Assembly (NCBI RefSeq): GCF_016735685.1
Contig: NZ_JAERRA010000002.1
Location: 310,001-374,000 of the forward strand
DNA length: 64,000 bases
Origin: Piscinibacter lacus
GTDB lineage: Bacteria > Pseudomonadota > Gammaproteobacteria > Burkholderiales > Burkholderiaceae_C
Direction: 5' to 3'
Shown here: positions 16,042 to 24,885 of the stretch, piece by piece
How positions within the stretch are numbered: position 1 is the first letter of the stretch
Layout of the letters: the number at the start of each line of letters is the position of its first letter
The notes under the pieces: model-generated
The model's database searches: none
What the model was told of the DNA's origin: nothing
Seen by the model: only the letters and a program-made list of their open reading frames with translations
Program-made: the position numbers and the translations under genes

Positions 16042-18852
16042 TCAGCCCGAGTTCCGCAACCCCGCCGCAACCCCGTTGATCGAGATGTGGATGCCGCGCT
16101 GCACCCGCTCGTGCACCTCCGTCCCCGCATCCTTCTGCGCCCGGTAGCGCCGGATCAGTTCCACCTGCAAGTGATTCAGCGGGTCCAGGTAAGGGAAGCG
16201 GTAGGCAATCGAACGCGCCAGCGCCGGATCCCCCGCCAGCCGCTGCGTCGTGCCCGTCAGCAGGCTCAGCGCCTCGTTGCTGCGCTGCCACTCCGCCTCG
16301 ATGCGCGCAAAGATCGCCTTCGCCGCCTTGCGGTCGGGCACCAGCTCCACATAGCGCTCGGCCATGTGCAGGTCGGTCTTGGCCAGCACCATGTCCATGT
16401 TCGACAGCAGAGTGCGGAAGAAGGGCCACTGCGCATGCATGCGCTTGAGCAGGGCCAGCCGCTCCTCGCGGCCCGCGGCATCGGCCGCCTCGTCCAGATG
16501 CCCCATCACCGCCGAGCCGAAGCCGTACCAGCCCGGCAGCGCGACCCGGCACTGGCCCCAACTGAAGCCCCAGGGAATCGCGCGCAGGTCCTCGATCGCC
16601 CGGGTGGCCTTGCGCGAGGCCGGCCGCGAGCCGATGTTCAGCTCGGCGATCTCGCGGATCGGCGTGGCCGCGAAGTAGTAGTCGACGAAGCCCGGCGTAC
16701 CGTAGACCAGGTCGCGGTAGGCCGCCATGCTGCGCTCGGACAGCTCGGACGCGCGCTCCAGGAAGGTCTTGGTGGCCTGGCGGGCGGGTGGCAGCAGGGT
16801 GGCCTCCAGGGTGGCGGCGACCAGGGTCTCCAGATTGCGCCGGCCGATTTCCGGATGGGCGTACTTGGAGGCAATCACCTCGCCCTGCTCGGTCAGGCGG
16901 ATCTGGCCATTCACCGTGCCGGGCGGCTGGGCCAGGATGGCCTGGTAGCTCGGGCCGCCGCCCCGGCCCACCGTACCGCCGCGGCCGTGGAAGAGCCGCA
17001 GCCTCAGGCCCTGGCTGTCGTGCAGGGGCTTGAACAGCTCGACCAGCGCGGTCTCGGCGCGGTAGAGCTCCCAGTTGCTGGTGAAGAAACCGCCGTCCTT
17101 GTTGCTGTCGGAGTAGCCGAGCATCACGTCCTGCTCGTTGCCCGAGCGGCGCAGCATGTCGAGCATGCCGGGCAGCGCAAGGTACTCGCGCATGATGCCG
17201 GCGGCAGCCCGCAGGTCGCCGATGGTCTCGAACAGCGGCACGACGATCAGCGAGGCCACGGCGTTCTCGCCCAGGGTGCCGGTCAGCAGGCCGACCTCCT
17301 TCATCAGCAGCAGCACTTCGAGCAGGTCGGAGACGGTCTCGGTGTGGCTGATGATGGCGTGGCGGATCGCGACCTCGCCGAAGAGCTGGCGGCTCAGCCG
17401 CGCCTTCTCGAAGATGGCGAGCTCGCCGACGGTGTGCTCGCTGTACTGGCCATGCGGCACGCGCAGCGGCCGAACGTCGTTCAGCTCATTGACGAGCAGG
17501 CGCACCTTGGCGGCTTCGCCGAGCGCGCTGTAGTCGGGCTCGATGCGGGCGGTGGCCAGCAGCTCGGCGACCACCCGCTCGTATTGGTCCGAGCTCTGCC
17601 GCAGGTCGACCGTGGCGAGGTGGAAGCCGAAGACCTCGACCGCGCGCATCAGCGGCTTGAGCCGCACCTCGGCCAGGGCCTGGCCGTGGTGGGTGGCGAG
17701 CGAGGCGTCGACGGTGCGCAGATCGGCCAGGAGCTCGGCCGCATCGGCATAGGGGTTGGACGGCGCGATCGCATGCCGCAGCGCGCTGGTGCCGGTCAGC
17801 TTCTGCAGCGTGGCGGCCAGGCGTGCATACACGCCGATCAGGGCGCGGCGATAGGGCTCGTCGCCGCGGTGCGGGTTGTCGTCGCCGGAGCGCTCGGCCA
17901 GGGCCTGCAGGGCCGGCGTGACCTGCACGAGCAGGCCGGACATCGACAGCTCGCCGCCCAGCTCATGCACCTCGGTCAAGTAGAAGCGCAGCGCGGTCTC
18001 GCACTGGCGCGACAGGGCGAGTTGCAGGGTCTCGGCCTTCACATTCGGGTTGCCGTCGCGGTCGCCGCCGATCCAGTTGCCCATGCGGAAGAAGGGCGCG
18101 ATCGGCTCGCCGGGCAGGGCCTCCTCGATGTCCGCATACAGGCGCGGGATCTGGCGCAGGAAGGTGCTCTGGTAGTAGCTGAGCGCGCTGTTGATCTCGT
18201 CGGCCACGCTGAGCTTGGCGGGCCGCAGCAGCCGGGTCTGCCAGAGCTGGGCGATGCGGGCGCGCAGCGCGGCCTCGTTGGCGCGCAGGGCGCGCTCGCC
18301 GATCAGGGTCTCGCGCTCGCCAATCAGCGCGGCAATGGCGCGTTCGGCCTGCAGCACGCTCTGGCGCTGGACCTCGGTGGGGTGGGCGGTCAGCACCGGC
18401 GAGACATGCGCGCGCGCCAGCGTGGCGGCAATCTCGCGATGGCGCAGGCCCTTGCGGGCGAGCTTCTCGAAGCTGGCGGCCAGCGAGCCTTCCTCGGCCT
18501 CGGCGCGGCGCTCGCGCAGGGCATGCTGGCGCACGTTCTGGCGGTCCTCGGCGATGTTGGCCAGGTGCGAGAAGTAGGTGAAGGCGCGGACCACCGACAC
18601 GGCCTGCTCGACGCTGAGGTTCTTCAGCAGCCGGTCCAGGGTCTTGCCGGCCTGGGCATCCTGCTTGAGCCGGTAGCTCACCGAGAGCTGGCGGATCTTC
18701 TCGATCAGCGCGAAGGCGCTGGCGCCCTCCTGCTCGCGGATGACCTCGCCCAGCAGCCGGCCGAGCAGCCGGATGTCGTCGAGCAGGGGGCCGTTCTTCT
18801 TCTCGATCTTGTCGACCGGGGGCGTTGCACTCTTGCGGCGCGTACTGGGCAT
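16042..18852 (-). CDS. ppc: Phosphoenolpyruvate carboxylase
   Basis: 936 residues. The enzyme adds bicarbonate to PEP to give oxaloacetate and refill the TCA cycle. The catalytic histidine is H157 in [32 protein letters not shown] and [14 protein letters not shown] are the other active-site segments, and the C-terminus ends AAGLRNSG as in the family (usually RNTG). The ATG at 18852 gives MPSTRRKSA, with the conserved body starting near residue 20; upstream codons in this frame are not conserved-looking. It is divergent from hemC across 97 bp and converges with etfD across the repeat region. No strong ribosome site is visible. Confidence 0.96.
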   Translation of the reverse strand: MPSTRRKSATPPVDKIEKKNGPLLDDIRLLGRLLGEVIREQEGASAFALIEKIRQLSVSYRLKQDAQAGKTLDRLLKNLSVEQAVSVVRAFTYFSHLANIAEDRQNVRQHALRERRAEAEEGSLAASFEKLARKGLRHREIAATLARAHVSPVLTAHPTEVQRQSVLQAERAIAALIGERETLIGERALRANEAALRARIAQLWQTRLLRPAKLSVADEINSALSYYQSTFLRQIPRLYADIEEALPGEPIAPFFRMGNWIGGDRDGNPNVKAETLQLALSRQCETALRFYLTEVHELGGELSMSGLLVQVTPALQALAERSGDDNPHRGDEPYRRALIGVYARLAATLQKLTGTSALRHAIAPSNPYADAAELLADLRTVDASLATHHGQALAEVRLKPLMRAVEVFGFHLATVDLRQSSDQYERVVAELLATARIEPDYSALGEAAKVRLLVNELNDVRPLRVPHGQYSEHTVGELAIFEKARLSRQLFGEVAIRHAIISHTETVSDLLEVLLLMKEVGLLTGTLGENAVASLIVVPLFETIGDLRAAAGIMREYLALPGMLDMLRRSGNEQDVMLGYSDSNKDGGFFTSNWELYRAETALVELFKPLHDSQGLRLRLFHGRGGTVGRGGGPSYQAILAQPPGTVNGQIRLTEQGEVIASKYAHPEIGRRNLETLVAATLEATLLPPARQATKTFLERASELSERSMAAYRDLVYGTPGFVDYYFAATPIREIAELNIGSRPASRKATRAIEDLRAIPWGFSWGQCRVALPGWYGFGSAVMGHLDEAADAAGREERLALLKRMHAQWPFFRTLLSNMDMVLAKTDLHMAERYVELVPDRKAAKAIFARIEAEWQRSNEALSLLTGTTQRLAGDPALARSIAYRFPYLDPLNHLQVELIRRYRAQKDAGTEVHERVQRGIHISINGVAAGLRNSG

Positions 18853-18936
18853 GGTGTCTCGTTGATTGAGCAAGTTGCCGCGATGGCGGCTGGCAGCGAA
18901 GCACTGGGGCAGCCCGGGGTGACCGGAAGGCGCTGC

Positions 18937-18942
18937 TAGCAT
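18937..18942 (+). promoter_or_regulatory. -10 element (TAGCAT) directly before hemC
   Basis: TAGCAT ends 7 bases before the hemC ATG and no ribosome site lies between, so transcription would begin at or next to the start codon (leaderless mRNA). No convincing -35 box is seen. Confidence 0.45.
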
Positions 18943-18949
18943 CTTCGTC

Positions 18950-19936
18950 ATGGAACAAAGCACGGAACATTCCCGCTGGGTCATCGCGACGCGCGAGAGC
19001 CGCCTCGCATTGTGGCAAGCCGAGCATGTGCAGGCCCTGCTCGCTGCGCGCCTGCCCGAGCCGGTAGAGCTGCTCGGCATGACGACCCGCGGCGACCAGA
19101 TCCTCGACCGCAGCCTCAGCAAGGTCGGCGGCAAGGGCCTCTTCGTCAAGGAGCTTGAGACAGCGCTGGAGGACGGCAGCGCCCACCTTGCCGTGCACTC
19201 GCTCAAGGACGTGCCGATGGAGCTGCCGCCCGGCTTCGTGCTGGCGGCCACGCTGGAACGCGAGGATCCGCGCGATGCCTGGGTCTCGCCCCGGCATGCC
19301 AGCCTGGACGCGCTGCCGGCCGGCGGCGTGGTCGGCACCTCCAGCCTGCGGCGCCTGACGCAACTGCGTGCGGCGCGGCCCGATCTGCGCATCGAGCCGC
19401 TGCGCGGCAACCTGGACACCCGACTGCGCAAGCTCGACGAAGGCCAGTACGACGCCATCGTGCTGGCCGCCGCCGGCCTCAAGCGCCTGGGCCTGGCCGA
19501 GCGCATCCGCAGCGTCTTCGAAGCCGGGCAGATGCTGCCGGCGGCGGGCCAGGGCGCGCTGGGCATCGAGCTGCGGGCCGATGCGCCGCAGCGCTGCCCG
19601 ACGCTGTGGGCCCTGCTGCAATCGCACAACCATCGTCCGACCTGGCTGGCCGTGCATGCGGAGCGGGCGGTGTCGCGCGCGCTGGGGGGTTCGTGCTCGA
19701 TGCCGCTGGCGGCGCATGCCAGCTTCTCGGCCGACGGCCTGACGCTGCGCCTGGTGGCCGTGCTCGGCCCGGGTGAAGACGCGCCGGACGACATCCGCGC
19801 GCTGGGCCTGGCCCGCGCCGAGGCCGAGGCCCCGGTGCAGACCGTGGCCGAGGCCGAGGCCCTGGGCCTGCGCGTGGTCGCCGCGCTCAAGGCCGCAGGC
19901 GGCGAGCGCCTGCTGGCCCCGCCGCCCGCGGCGTGA
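18950..19936 (+). CDS. hemC: Hydroxymethylbilane synthase (porphobilinogen deaminase)
   Basis: 328 residues. It joins four porphobilinogen units into hydroxymethylbilane in heme synthesis. Family segments are [12 protein letters not shown] (13-24), [28 protein letters not shown] and LRGNLDTRL. The dipyrromethane cofactor is carried by C249 in [12 protein letters not shown]. It is the first gene of hemC-hemD-hemX-hemY; its TGA overlaps the GTG of hemD by 4 bases. It is divergent from ppc, an arrangement known in Burkholderiales. It has no ribosome site and a -10 element 7 bases upstream. Confidence 0.97.
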   Translation: MEQSTEHSRWVIATRESRLALWQAEHVQALLAARLPEPVELLGMTTRGDQILDRSLSKVGGKGLFVKELETALEDGSAHLAVHSLKDVPMELPPGFVLAATLEREDPRDAWVSPRHASLDALPAGGVVGTSSLRRLTQLRAARPDLRIEPLRGNLDTRLRKLDEGQYDAIVLAAAGLKRLGLAERIRSVFEAGQMLPAAGQGALGIELRADAPQRCPTLWALLQSHNHRPTWLAVHAERAVSRALGGSCSMPLAAHASFSADGLTLRLVAVLGPGEDAPDDIRALGLARAEAEAPVQTVAEAEALGLRVVAALKAAGGERLLAPPPAA

Positions 19937-20853
19937 GCTACGCCGGCCGTCCGGCGGCCGGACCGCTGCGCCGCCTGCTGCTGACCCGGCCGGCCGAGCA
20001 GTGCCCGCCCTGGCTTCACGCCCTGCAGTCGGCCGGCCTGCCGGCCGAGGCCCTGCCGCTGCTGGCCGTCGGCCCGCTGGACGACCGGCGCGCCCTGCAC
20101 GCGGCATGGACGCGGCTGGCCGACTGGACCTTGCTGGTCTTCGTCAGCCCGAATGCGGTGCGGCATTTCTTCGATGCCCGGGCGCCCGACCAGCCCTGGC
20201 CGGCCGGCACGCTGGCCGCGGCGCCAGGGCCGGGCAGTGCCGCGGCGCTGCGCGAGGCGGGCGTGCCGGCGGCCCAGGTCGTCGAACCCCGGCCCGACGC
20301 CGCACGCTTCGACACCGAAAGCCTGTGGCAGGTGCTGCGTGAACGGCACGCGGGCTGGGTCGGCCAGCCGGTGCTGATCCTGCGCGGCCTGGAAGACGCT
20401 GCGCCCGAAACCGAAGGCCGGGCCCGCGCGCCCGACCTGCCCGGCGCCCAGGCCGGCGTCGGCCGCGAATGGCTGGGCGCCACGCTGGAAGCGGCCGGCG
20501 CCCGGGTCGAGACCCTGGCCTGCTACCGGCGCGGCCCGCCGCCGGCCGACGCCGCCCTGCAAGCCCGCCTGCAAGCCCTGCGCGAGGCCGCGGCCGAGAC
20601 CGTCTGGCTGTTCAGCAGCGCCGAGGCCCTGGACCATCTCGCCCGGCTGGAATCCACCCTGCCGCCCGCTGCCGGCGACTGGCGCGCGACCAGCCTCGCG
20701 CTCTGCACCCATGCGCGCATCGCAGCCCGCGCGCACGCCGCCGGCTTCGGCCGGGTCGAAGCCCTGGCGCCGCAGCCGGCCGCGGTGATCGACTGGTGGC
20801 AGCGCGAGGGCCGCAAGGCCGTGTCGGGCGGGCCGTCGCAGGGCGAAGGCTGA
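19933..20853 (+). CDS. hemD: Uroporphyrinogen-III synthase
   Basis: 306 residues. It closes hydroxymethylbilane with inversion of ring D. Sequence is poorly conserved in this family, but [11 protein letters not shown] at the start, [24 protein letters not shown] and [12 protein letters not shown] are in the expected order, and position after hemC supports the call. It starts with GTG in a GTGA overlap with hemC, so it is translationally coupled. About residues 155-178 form an insertion rich in Pro, Ala and Arg between the two lobes. The hemX gene follows after 74 bp. Confidence 0.9.
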   Translation: MSYAGRPAAGPLRRLLLTRPAEQCPPWLHALQSAGLPAEALPLLAVGPLDDRRALHAAWTRLADWTLLVFVSPNAVRHFFDARAPDQPWPAGTLAAAPGPGSAAALREAGVPAAQVVEPRPDAARFDTESLWQVLRERHAGWVGQPVLILRGLEDAAPETEGRARAPDLPGAQAGVGREWLGATLEAAGARVETLACYRRGPPPADAALQARLQALREAAAETVWLFSSAEALDHLARLESTLPPAAGDWRATSLALCTHARIAARAHAAGFGRVEALAPQPAAVIDWWQREGRKAVSGGPSQGEG

Positions 20854-20914
20854 GGGCCTGAGCGAGGCGCAGCACCGCCGCCGGACGCGGGCCGGCCCGC
20901 CGAAGGGCCGTCGA

Positions 20915-20920
20915 TAGAAT
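20915..20920 (+). promoter_or_regulatory. -10 element (TAGAAT) directly before hemX
   Basis: TAGAAT ends 7 bases before the GTG start of hemX, in the 74-bp gap after hemD. It would give a leaderless internal transcript for hemX-hemY. No ribosome site and no clear -35 box are visible. Confidence 0.4.
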
Positions 20921-20927
20921 CGATCGC

Positions 20928-21995
20928 GTGACTGAAGCGACCCCCGCGCCCCCCGCCCCCCAACCGCCGCCGTCCGCGGCATCCCCGGTCAAGCCGCGGT
21001 CCTGGCCTTTGAGCCTTGCGGGCCTGGCCTTGCTGATCGCGGTGCTGGCCCTGGGCTGGGCCGCCTGGAGCGGGCAGCGGCTCGGCAAGGTCGAGCGCAT
21101 CCTGGTCAAGCGCCAGGACGACGGCGCCCAGCAGATCACCGAGGCCCGGCTGCTTGCCAAGCAGGCCGAGGAAGGCGCCCGCCAGGCCCTTGCCAAGGCC
21201 ACGCTGCTTGAAGCGCGGCTGGCCGAGGTGGGCGTGCAGCGCGAGCAGATCGACGAGCTGATGCGATCGATGGTGCGCTCGCGCGAGGATCAACTGCTCG
21301 GCGAAGCCGAGGCCGCCCTGCGCGCCGCCTTGCAGATGAGCGCGATCACCGGCAGTGCCGAGCCCCTGGTGGCTGCCCTGCAGGGCAGCAAGGAGCGTCT
21401 GTCCGGCGGCTCGCTGCGGCTGGAGCCGGTGCGCATCGCGATGGAACGCGACCTCGACCGGCTTCGCAATGCGCCGCTGGCCGACCTGTCCACCCTGGCC
21501 CGGCGCCTGGACGAGGCCGTGGCCCTGGTCGACAACCTGCCGCTGATCCAGGATCTGGTGCAGCGCGAGACGGCGCAAACGCCCGCCCCCGAGCGCCGCC
21601 CGCCGCCTGCGGGCGAGGCCGGCTCGGCAGGCGCCTGGCTGGGCTGGTTCGCGGGCCGCATCGGCGAGGAGCTGCGCAGCCTCGTGCGCATCCGCGAGAT
21701 CGACCGGCCCGAAGCCATCCTGCTCAACCCGGAACAGGCCTTCCTGCTGCGCGAGAACCTCAAGCTCAAGCTGCTCAACGCCCGGCTGGCGGTGATGAGC
21801 CGCCAGTTCGACACCGCCCAGGTCGATCTCCAGGCCTGCCAGGCCGCGCTCGCCCGCTACTTCGACAGCAGCCACCGGCGGCATGCCCAGCTTGCCGAGC
21901 TGCTGCAGGGCGTCGCCCGGCAAGCCCAGCCCAGCGCCCTGCCCCGCCCCGACGACAGCCTGGCCGCGCTGACCGCGGCTGCGGGCGTGCGCTGA
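20928..21995 (+). CDS. hemX: HemX-like membrane protein of the heme operon
   Basis: 355 residues: a Pro-rich cytoplasmic start (about 1-24), one membrane helix (about 26-46) and a long periplasmic part that opens with a coiled coil (about 50-110) and contains [23 protein letters not shown] and [13 protein letters not shown]. This is the HemX (uroporphyrinogen-III C-methyltransferase-like) pattern; despite that database name it has no methyltransferase domain, and its role in tetrapyrrole synthesis is unclear, perhaps as a scaffold. It starts with GTG behind a TAGAAT box. hemY begins 14 bases after its stop. Confidence 0.88.
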   Translation: MTEATPAPPAPQPPPSAASPVKPRSWPLSLAGLALLIAVLALGWAAWSGQRLGKVERILVKRQDDGAQQITEARLLAKQAEEGARQALAKATLLEARLAEVGVQREQIDELMRSMVRSREDQLLGEAEAALRAALQMSAITGSAEPLVAALQGSKERLSGGSLRLEPVRIAMERDLDRLRNAPLADLSTLARRLDEAVALVDNLPLIQDLVQRETAQTPAPERRPPPAGEAGSAGAWLGWFAGRIGEELRSLVRIREIDRPEAILLNPEQAFLLRENLKLKLLNARLAVMSRQFDTAQVDLQACQAALARYFDSSHRRHAQLAELLQGVARQAQPSALPRPDDSLAALTAAAGVR

Positions 21996-22009
21996 GGCCG
22001 GGGGACAGC

Positions 22010-23284
22010 ATGCGCGGCATCGTCTGGCTGCTGGTCGTGGCCGTGATCGCGGTGGTCACCGCGGCGGTGATGGGGCGCAGCAGCGACCTTGTCTCGATCT
22101 ACTGGTCGCCCTGGCGCATCGACCTTTCACTCAACCTCTTCCTGCTGCTCTGGGGCGCGATCGTGCTGGCCACGGTGATGCTCGTGCACGCCGCGCTCAC
22201 CCTGGCCGGCCTGCCCGGCCGCGCCCGCGCCTGGCGCCTGGACCAGCGCGACCGCAAGGCGCAGACAGCCTTGCGCGAGGCCATGGTGCTGTACTGGGCC
22301 GGCCGCTACACCCGGGCCCACGGCGCGGCGAGCCATGCGGTGAAGTTGCAGAAGGAGTCGTCCGACCTGACCCAGGACCCGGAATTCACCGCCCTGGCCG
22401 AGCTGCTGGCCGCGAGCAGCCTGCACCGCCTGCAAGACCGCAGCCGGCGCGACGAAGCCCTGGCCCGTGCCCGCCAGGCCGCCAGCCGCTCACCCCGCGC
22501 CCGGCATGCCGACGAAGCCGCCTGCCTGCTGGCCACCGAATGGGCGGTGGACGATCGCCAGGCCGAAACCGCGCTGACCCGCCTGGGCGAACTGCCCCCC
22601 GGCGTGGCCCGCCGCACCCAGGCCCTGCGGCTGCGGCTGCAAGCCACCCGCATCGCCCGCCAGCCGCTGGAGGCCCTGCGCACCGCCCGGCTGCTGGCCA
22701 AGCACCAGGCCTTCTCGGCGGTGGCGGCCCAGGGCCTGCTGCGCTCGCTGGCGGCCGAGGCGCTGGACAGCGCCCGCGACCTGGAACAACTCGAACGCAT
22801 CTGGCGCGAACTGGATGCCGCCGACCGACGCGATGCCCATGTGGCCGCCCATGCCGCCACCCGGCTGGGTGCGCTGGGCCATGCCGCCATCGCCCGGCTG
22901 TGGCTGCGGCCCTTCTGGGACCGGCTCGACAAGCTCGACGCCGACGCCCGCGAAGCCCTGGCCCTGGCCCTGGCCCAGGTCAGCGAGGGCCTGACGCCGG
23001 ACTGGCTGCCGCTGCTTGAACGCGCGCCGCTCAGCCATCCGCGCGAACCGGCCCTGGCCTATGCCGTCGGCCGGGCTTTGGCCGCCCTGCAACTCTGGGG
23101 CAAGGCGCGGCAGTGGCTGGAGCCGGTGGCCGATGACGAGGCCCTGGCGCCTGGCGCCCGGCGCGAGGCCTGGCTGCTGCTGGCCGCCATGGCCGAGCAC
23201 GACCGCGACGAGACGCGTGCAGCCCATGCCCTGCGGCAGGCTGCCCACATATCCCTTCCCAGCCCCATGCTCAGCGTGCTATAG
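22010..23284 (+). CDS. hemY: HemY, TPR protein of the heme operon
   Basis: 424 residues. Two membrane helices (about 4-24 and 41-63) flank SSDLVSIYWSPWRIDLSLN. A long alpha-helical TPR region follows, with EAMVLYWAGRYTRAHGAA and further helix pairs up to the end. This is the gammaproteobacterial/betaproteobacterial HemY (HemY_N plus TPR), not the protoporphyrinogen oxidase of the same name. It is thought to help coproporphyrinogen-level steps in E. coli. It is last in hemCDXY; its TAG stop (23282-23284) lies inside the -10 element of the following tRNA gene. Confidence 0.92.
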   Translation: MRGIVWLLVVAVIAVVTAAVMGRSSDLVSIYWSPWRIDLSLNLFLLLWGAIVLATVMLVHAALTLAGLPGRARAWRLDQRDRKAQTALREAMVLYWAGRYTRAHGAASHAVKLQKESSDLTQDPEFTALAELLAASSLHRLQDRSRRDEALARARQAASRSPRARHADEAACLLATEWAVDDRQAETALTRLGELPPGVARRTQALRLRLQATRIARQPLEALRTARLLAKHQAFSAVAAQGLLRSLAAEALDSARDLEQLERIWRELDAADRRDAHVAAHAATRLGALGHAAIARLWLRPFWDRLDKLDADAREALALALAQVSEGLTPDWLPLLERAPLSHPREPALAYAVGRALAALQLWGKARQWLEPVADDEALAPGARREAWLLLAAMAEHDRDETRAAHALRQAAHISLPSPMLSVL

Positions 23285-23285
23285 T
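23280..23285 (+). promoter_or_regulatory. -10 element (TATAGT) of the tRNA-Arg gene
   Basis: TATAGT overlaps the last codons of hemY and ends 12 bases before the tRNA. A weak -35 (TTCCCA, 23256-23261) is 18 bases upstream. The tRNA can therefore be made separately from the hem operon. Confidence 0.5.
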
Positions 23286-23297
23286 CATGGACTCAGT

Positions 23298-23374
23298 GCG
23301 GCTGTAGCTCAGTTGGATAGAGTACTTGGCTACGAACCAAGGGGTCGTGGGTTCGAATCCTGCCAGCCGCACCA
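23298..23374 (+). tRNA. tRNA-Arg (anticodon ACG)
   Basis: A 77-base tRNA with the CCA end encoded. The acceptor stem pairs GCGGCTG with CAGCCGC. The D arm has GCTCAGTTGGATAGAGT, the anticodon stem CTTGG/CCAAG encloses CTACGAA, and the T arm has GTGGGTTCGAATCCTGC with two G-U pairs. The anticodon ACG (A34 presumably becomes inosine) reads CGU, CGC and CGA. It lies 13 bases after hemY and is followed by a strong terminator. Confidence 0.97.
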
Positions 23375-23394
23375 GAACCAATCGTTCTAGATTA

Positions 23395-23430
23395 ACGGGT
23401 CAGCTCTCACGAAGGGCTGGCCCGTTTTTC
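23395..23430 (+). terminator. Rho-independent terminator after tRNA-Arg
   Basis: A 13-bp stem (ACGGGTCAGCTCT, 23395-23407, with AGGGCTGGCCCGT, 23413-23425; two G-U pairs), a CACGA loop and the run TTTTTC. It is the clearest intrinsic terminator in the window and would end both the tRNA transcript and read-through from hemCDXY. Confidence 0.9.
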
Positions 23431-23477
23431 TTTGTGCGCTTGGGGAGCGAGGCGAAAAACGGAGCTGAAAACCGAGA

Positions 23478-23516
23478 CTGGAAAGCGGGGCCGGAAAGCG
23501 CAGCCGGAAAGCGCGT
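23478..23516. repeat. Three tandem 13-bp units
   Basis: CTGGAAAGCGGGG, CCGGAAAGCGCAG and CCGGAAAGCGCGT follow each other without a gap, and a fourth degenerate unit begins CTGGACTCC. They lie between the tRNA terminator and the next gene. No function is apparent. Confidence 0.6.
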
Positions 23517-23585
23517 CTGGACTCCGCGTCCTGCGGCGCACCGGCTGCGTCCCTGGACTTTCACCCGCCCTTCACCGCGCCGCCC

Positions 23586-23591
23586 TAGTCT
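23586..23591 (+). promoter_or_regulatory. Possible -10 element (TAGTCT) before the first phytase-like gene
   Basis: TAGTCT ends 6 bases before the ATG at 23598, with no ribosome site between; a further candidate for a leaderless start. Confidence 0.35.
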
Positions 23592-23597
23592 GGCGGC

Positions 23598-24809
23598 ATG
23601 ACGCCCCTCGCACGACCCCGCCGCAGCTTGCCGGCAAGCGACTTCGCCCAGCGCCTCGCACTGGGGCTTGCGTGCCTGCTTGCGCTGGCGGGCTGCGCGG
23701 CGCCGCAGCGGGACGAAGGCGTGCCGGGCGTCGGCACGCTGCACCTGATCGGCCAGCAGCAGCTGCCCTGGCGGATGACGGTGCAGGGCACGACGGTCGG
23801 GGGTCTCTCGGGCATCGACCACGATCCGGCGCGCCAGGCCTTCCTGATGATCAGCGACGACCGCTCGGCGCGCGACACCCCGGATCCGGCCCGCCTCTAT
23901 TGGGCCCGCCTGCACTACGACCTGCAGGGCTTCCATGCCGTCGAGATGCTGTCCAGCGTGCCGCTGCGCCAGGCCGACGGCTCGACCCATGCCAAGCTGC
24001 CTGAAGCCGATGCGCCCGACCCGGAAGGCGTGCGCATCGACCGGGCCACGGGGCATCTGGTGTGGATCAGCGAGGGCGACCGGGTCACCGCGGCCGAGGG
24101 CCCGGCCGAGAGCCTGGTCCAGCCCTTCATCCGCGAGGCGCGGCAGGACGGCCACCCGCTGCGCGACTACGAGCTGCCGGCCATGTTCCGCATCCAGGCC
24201 CAGGCCGCCGGGCCGCGCCGCAATGCCGTCTTCGAGGGCCTGAGCTTCTCGGCCGACGGCCGCGAGCTGGCGGTGATGATGGAAGGCCCGCGCTTCGAGG
24301 ACGGCCCGGCGCCCAGCCCCGGCCAGGGCGGCCTGGCCCGCCTGAGCTTCTTCGACCGGGCCAGCGGCCGGTTGCTGCGCCAGCATGCGGTCGAGCTCGA
24401 CCCGGTCCGGTCCGCGCCCTCGCCGCCCGCCGGCTTCTCGGTCAACGGTGCCACCGAGATCCTGGCCCTGGACGCCACGCGCTACCTGATGCTCGAACGC
24501 AGCTATGCCGCCGGCGACGTCGATTACCGCGTGCAGCTCCATGTGATCGACACCCGCGGCGCCGACGAGGTGCAGGACCGGCCCCGCCTCGTTCCCGGCG
24601 GGCAGGTGCCGGTGCGCAAGCACCTGCTGCTGGACTTCGACCGCCTGCGCGGGCGCCTGGGCGGCATCGCCAACCTGGAGGGCCTGAGCTGGGGCCCGCG
24701 GCTGGCCAACGGCCATGCCAGCCTAGTCGTGGTGGCGGACGACAACTTCACGCCCCGCCCCTCGGCCCGCGACCGCAACCAGATCCTGGTCTTCGAGCTG
24801 CGGCCCTGA
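23598..24809 (+). CDS. Esterase-like activity of phytase family lipoprotein (short)
   Basis: 403 residues. A lipoprotein signal ends in LAGC with the lipidated cysteine at C33. The body matches the beta-propeller family called esterase-like activity of phytase: GGLSGIDHDP, LMISDDRS, DPEGVRID, VWISEGDR, NAVFEGLSFS, RYLMLERSY and NLEGLSWGP with a late VVVADDNF. Members are exported and may hydrolyse phosphate or carboxyl esters; the substrate is unknown. The start ATG follows a TAGTCT box at 6 bases. A second, longer member of the same family begins 76 bp downstream, so the two may be a duplicated pair. Confidence 0.82.
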   Translation: MTPLARPRRSLPASDFAQRLALGLACLLALAGCAAPQRDEGVPGVGTLHLIGQQQLPWRMTVQGTTVGGLSGIDHDPARQAFLMISDDRSARDTPDPARLYWARLHYDLQGFHAVEMLSSVPLRQADGSTHAKLPEADAPDPEGVRIDRATGHLVWISEGDRVTAAEGPAESLVQPFIREARQDGHPLRDYELPAMFRIQAQAAGPRRNAVFEGLSFSADGRELAVMMEGPRFEDGPAPSPGQGGLARLSFFDRASGRLLRQHAVELDPVRSAPSPPAGFSVNGATEILALDATRYLMLERSYAAGDVDYRVQLHVIDTRGADEVQDRPRLVPGGQVPVRKHLLLDFDRLRGRLGGIANLEGLSWGPRLANGHASLVVVADDNFTPRPSARDRNQILVFELRP

Positions 24810-24885
24810 GCGGCGACGCTGTCACGGTCACGTCACCGTGGCGCCGGACATTCGGCGGCTTGCCCAAGCCCTGACCGGAGCGCCC

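Noticed and set aside
15601..16130. Minus-strand frames with repeated GWRVALPRGS-like words
   Set aside because: They come from the 41-bp DNA repeat; the period is not divisible by three, and the words change frame between units.
18853..20982. Long upstream extension of the ppc frame
   Set aside because: It is antisense to hemC and hemD, which are certain genes; the ppc start at 18852 gives the normal protein.
22010..23284. Protoporphyrinogen oxidase for the gene called hemY
   Set aside because: The protein has two membrane helices and TPR repeats and no FAD motif; it is the proteobacterial HemY.
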